Source: an uncultured Opitutia bacterium (lineage in GTDB: Bacteria; Verrucomicrobiota; Verrucomicrobiia; Opitutales; UBA953). From it: DNA of 23,511 nucleotides. The stretch covers positions 1-23,511 of the forward strand of contig CALNBE010000247.1 of assembly GCA_937874455.1 (NCBI GenBank), read 5' to 3'. The notes under the pieces were generated by a model. That model was not told the DNA's origin, searched no databases, and worked only from the letters and a program-made list of their open reading frames with translations. How positions within the stretch are numbered: the first letter of the stretch is position 1; the number at the start of each line of letters is the position of its first letter. Shown here piece after piece: positions 23,451 through 23,511 of the stretch. Position numbers and translations under genes: made by a program.

Positions 23451-23511
23451 GAAAATTTCCTTTGCTCCGACCAAAACACCCCGCGCCCCGTCATGCAACC
23501 CGGCACTGCGC

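Overview
The window reads as ordinary chromosomal DNA, most probably from a member of the Verrucomicrobiota or a near relative. This is inferred from the mix of genes: a TIGR03790-type secreted protein, a glycine-rich membrane protein with a PA14-like end, an FG-GAP repeat lipoprotein, a secreted M3 peptidase, and a 32-residue AURKAIP1/COX24-like basic protein. Most starts also lack a Shine-Dalgarno sequence. I saw no rRNA, tRNA, CRISPR array, transposase, integrase or phage gene. Coding density is high and no gene-free stretch exceeds about 200 bases (the longest, 1125-1326, holds no clear element).

Layout. Positions 1-1124 (minus) hold the N-terminal part of a glycine-rich, single-pass membrane protein that runs off the left edge. 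Next come a secreted oligoendopeptidase F-like protease (1327-3228, minus) and, divergently, a CBS-DRTGG family II pyrophosphatase (3355-5022, plus). A minus-strand envelope block follows, read from 10293 down to 5081: a trypsin-like serine protease, a secreted protein of unknown function, and an FG-GAP repeat lipoprotein split by an apparent one-base frameshift near 7108. A strong terminator separates the last two.

From 10407 a ROK/hexokinase-like protein runs on the plus strand and converges, over a shared hairpin, on the tiny basic gene (11901-11999, minus), which has its own good sigma70-like promoter. A minus-strand run then covers, in transcription order, a TrkH/KtrB potassium channel subunit, a small lipoprotein, a 3-methyladenine DNA glycosylase, a coiled-coil LysM protein and ParB. 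The first three are almost certainly translationally linked (1-base gap, then a 4-base GTGA overlap). Upstream of these is a TPR protein with its own terminator. The TIGR03790 gene (18290-19870, plus) converges through another hairpin on fabF, which follows an oligopeptidase A-like M3 peptidase (21249-23450, minus).

Functionally the window mixes housekeeping (pyrophosphate removal, fatty acid elongation, base excision repair, chromosome segregation, potassium uptake, peptide turnover) with a marked share of exported proteins. I did not find a convincing new multi-gene defence or mobile system. The observations most worth following are the mS38-like microprotein, the SD-poor starts, the split FG-GAP lipoprotein with its envelope neighbours, and the TIGR03790 gene, whose family is known to track with exosortase-bearing genomes.
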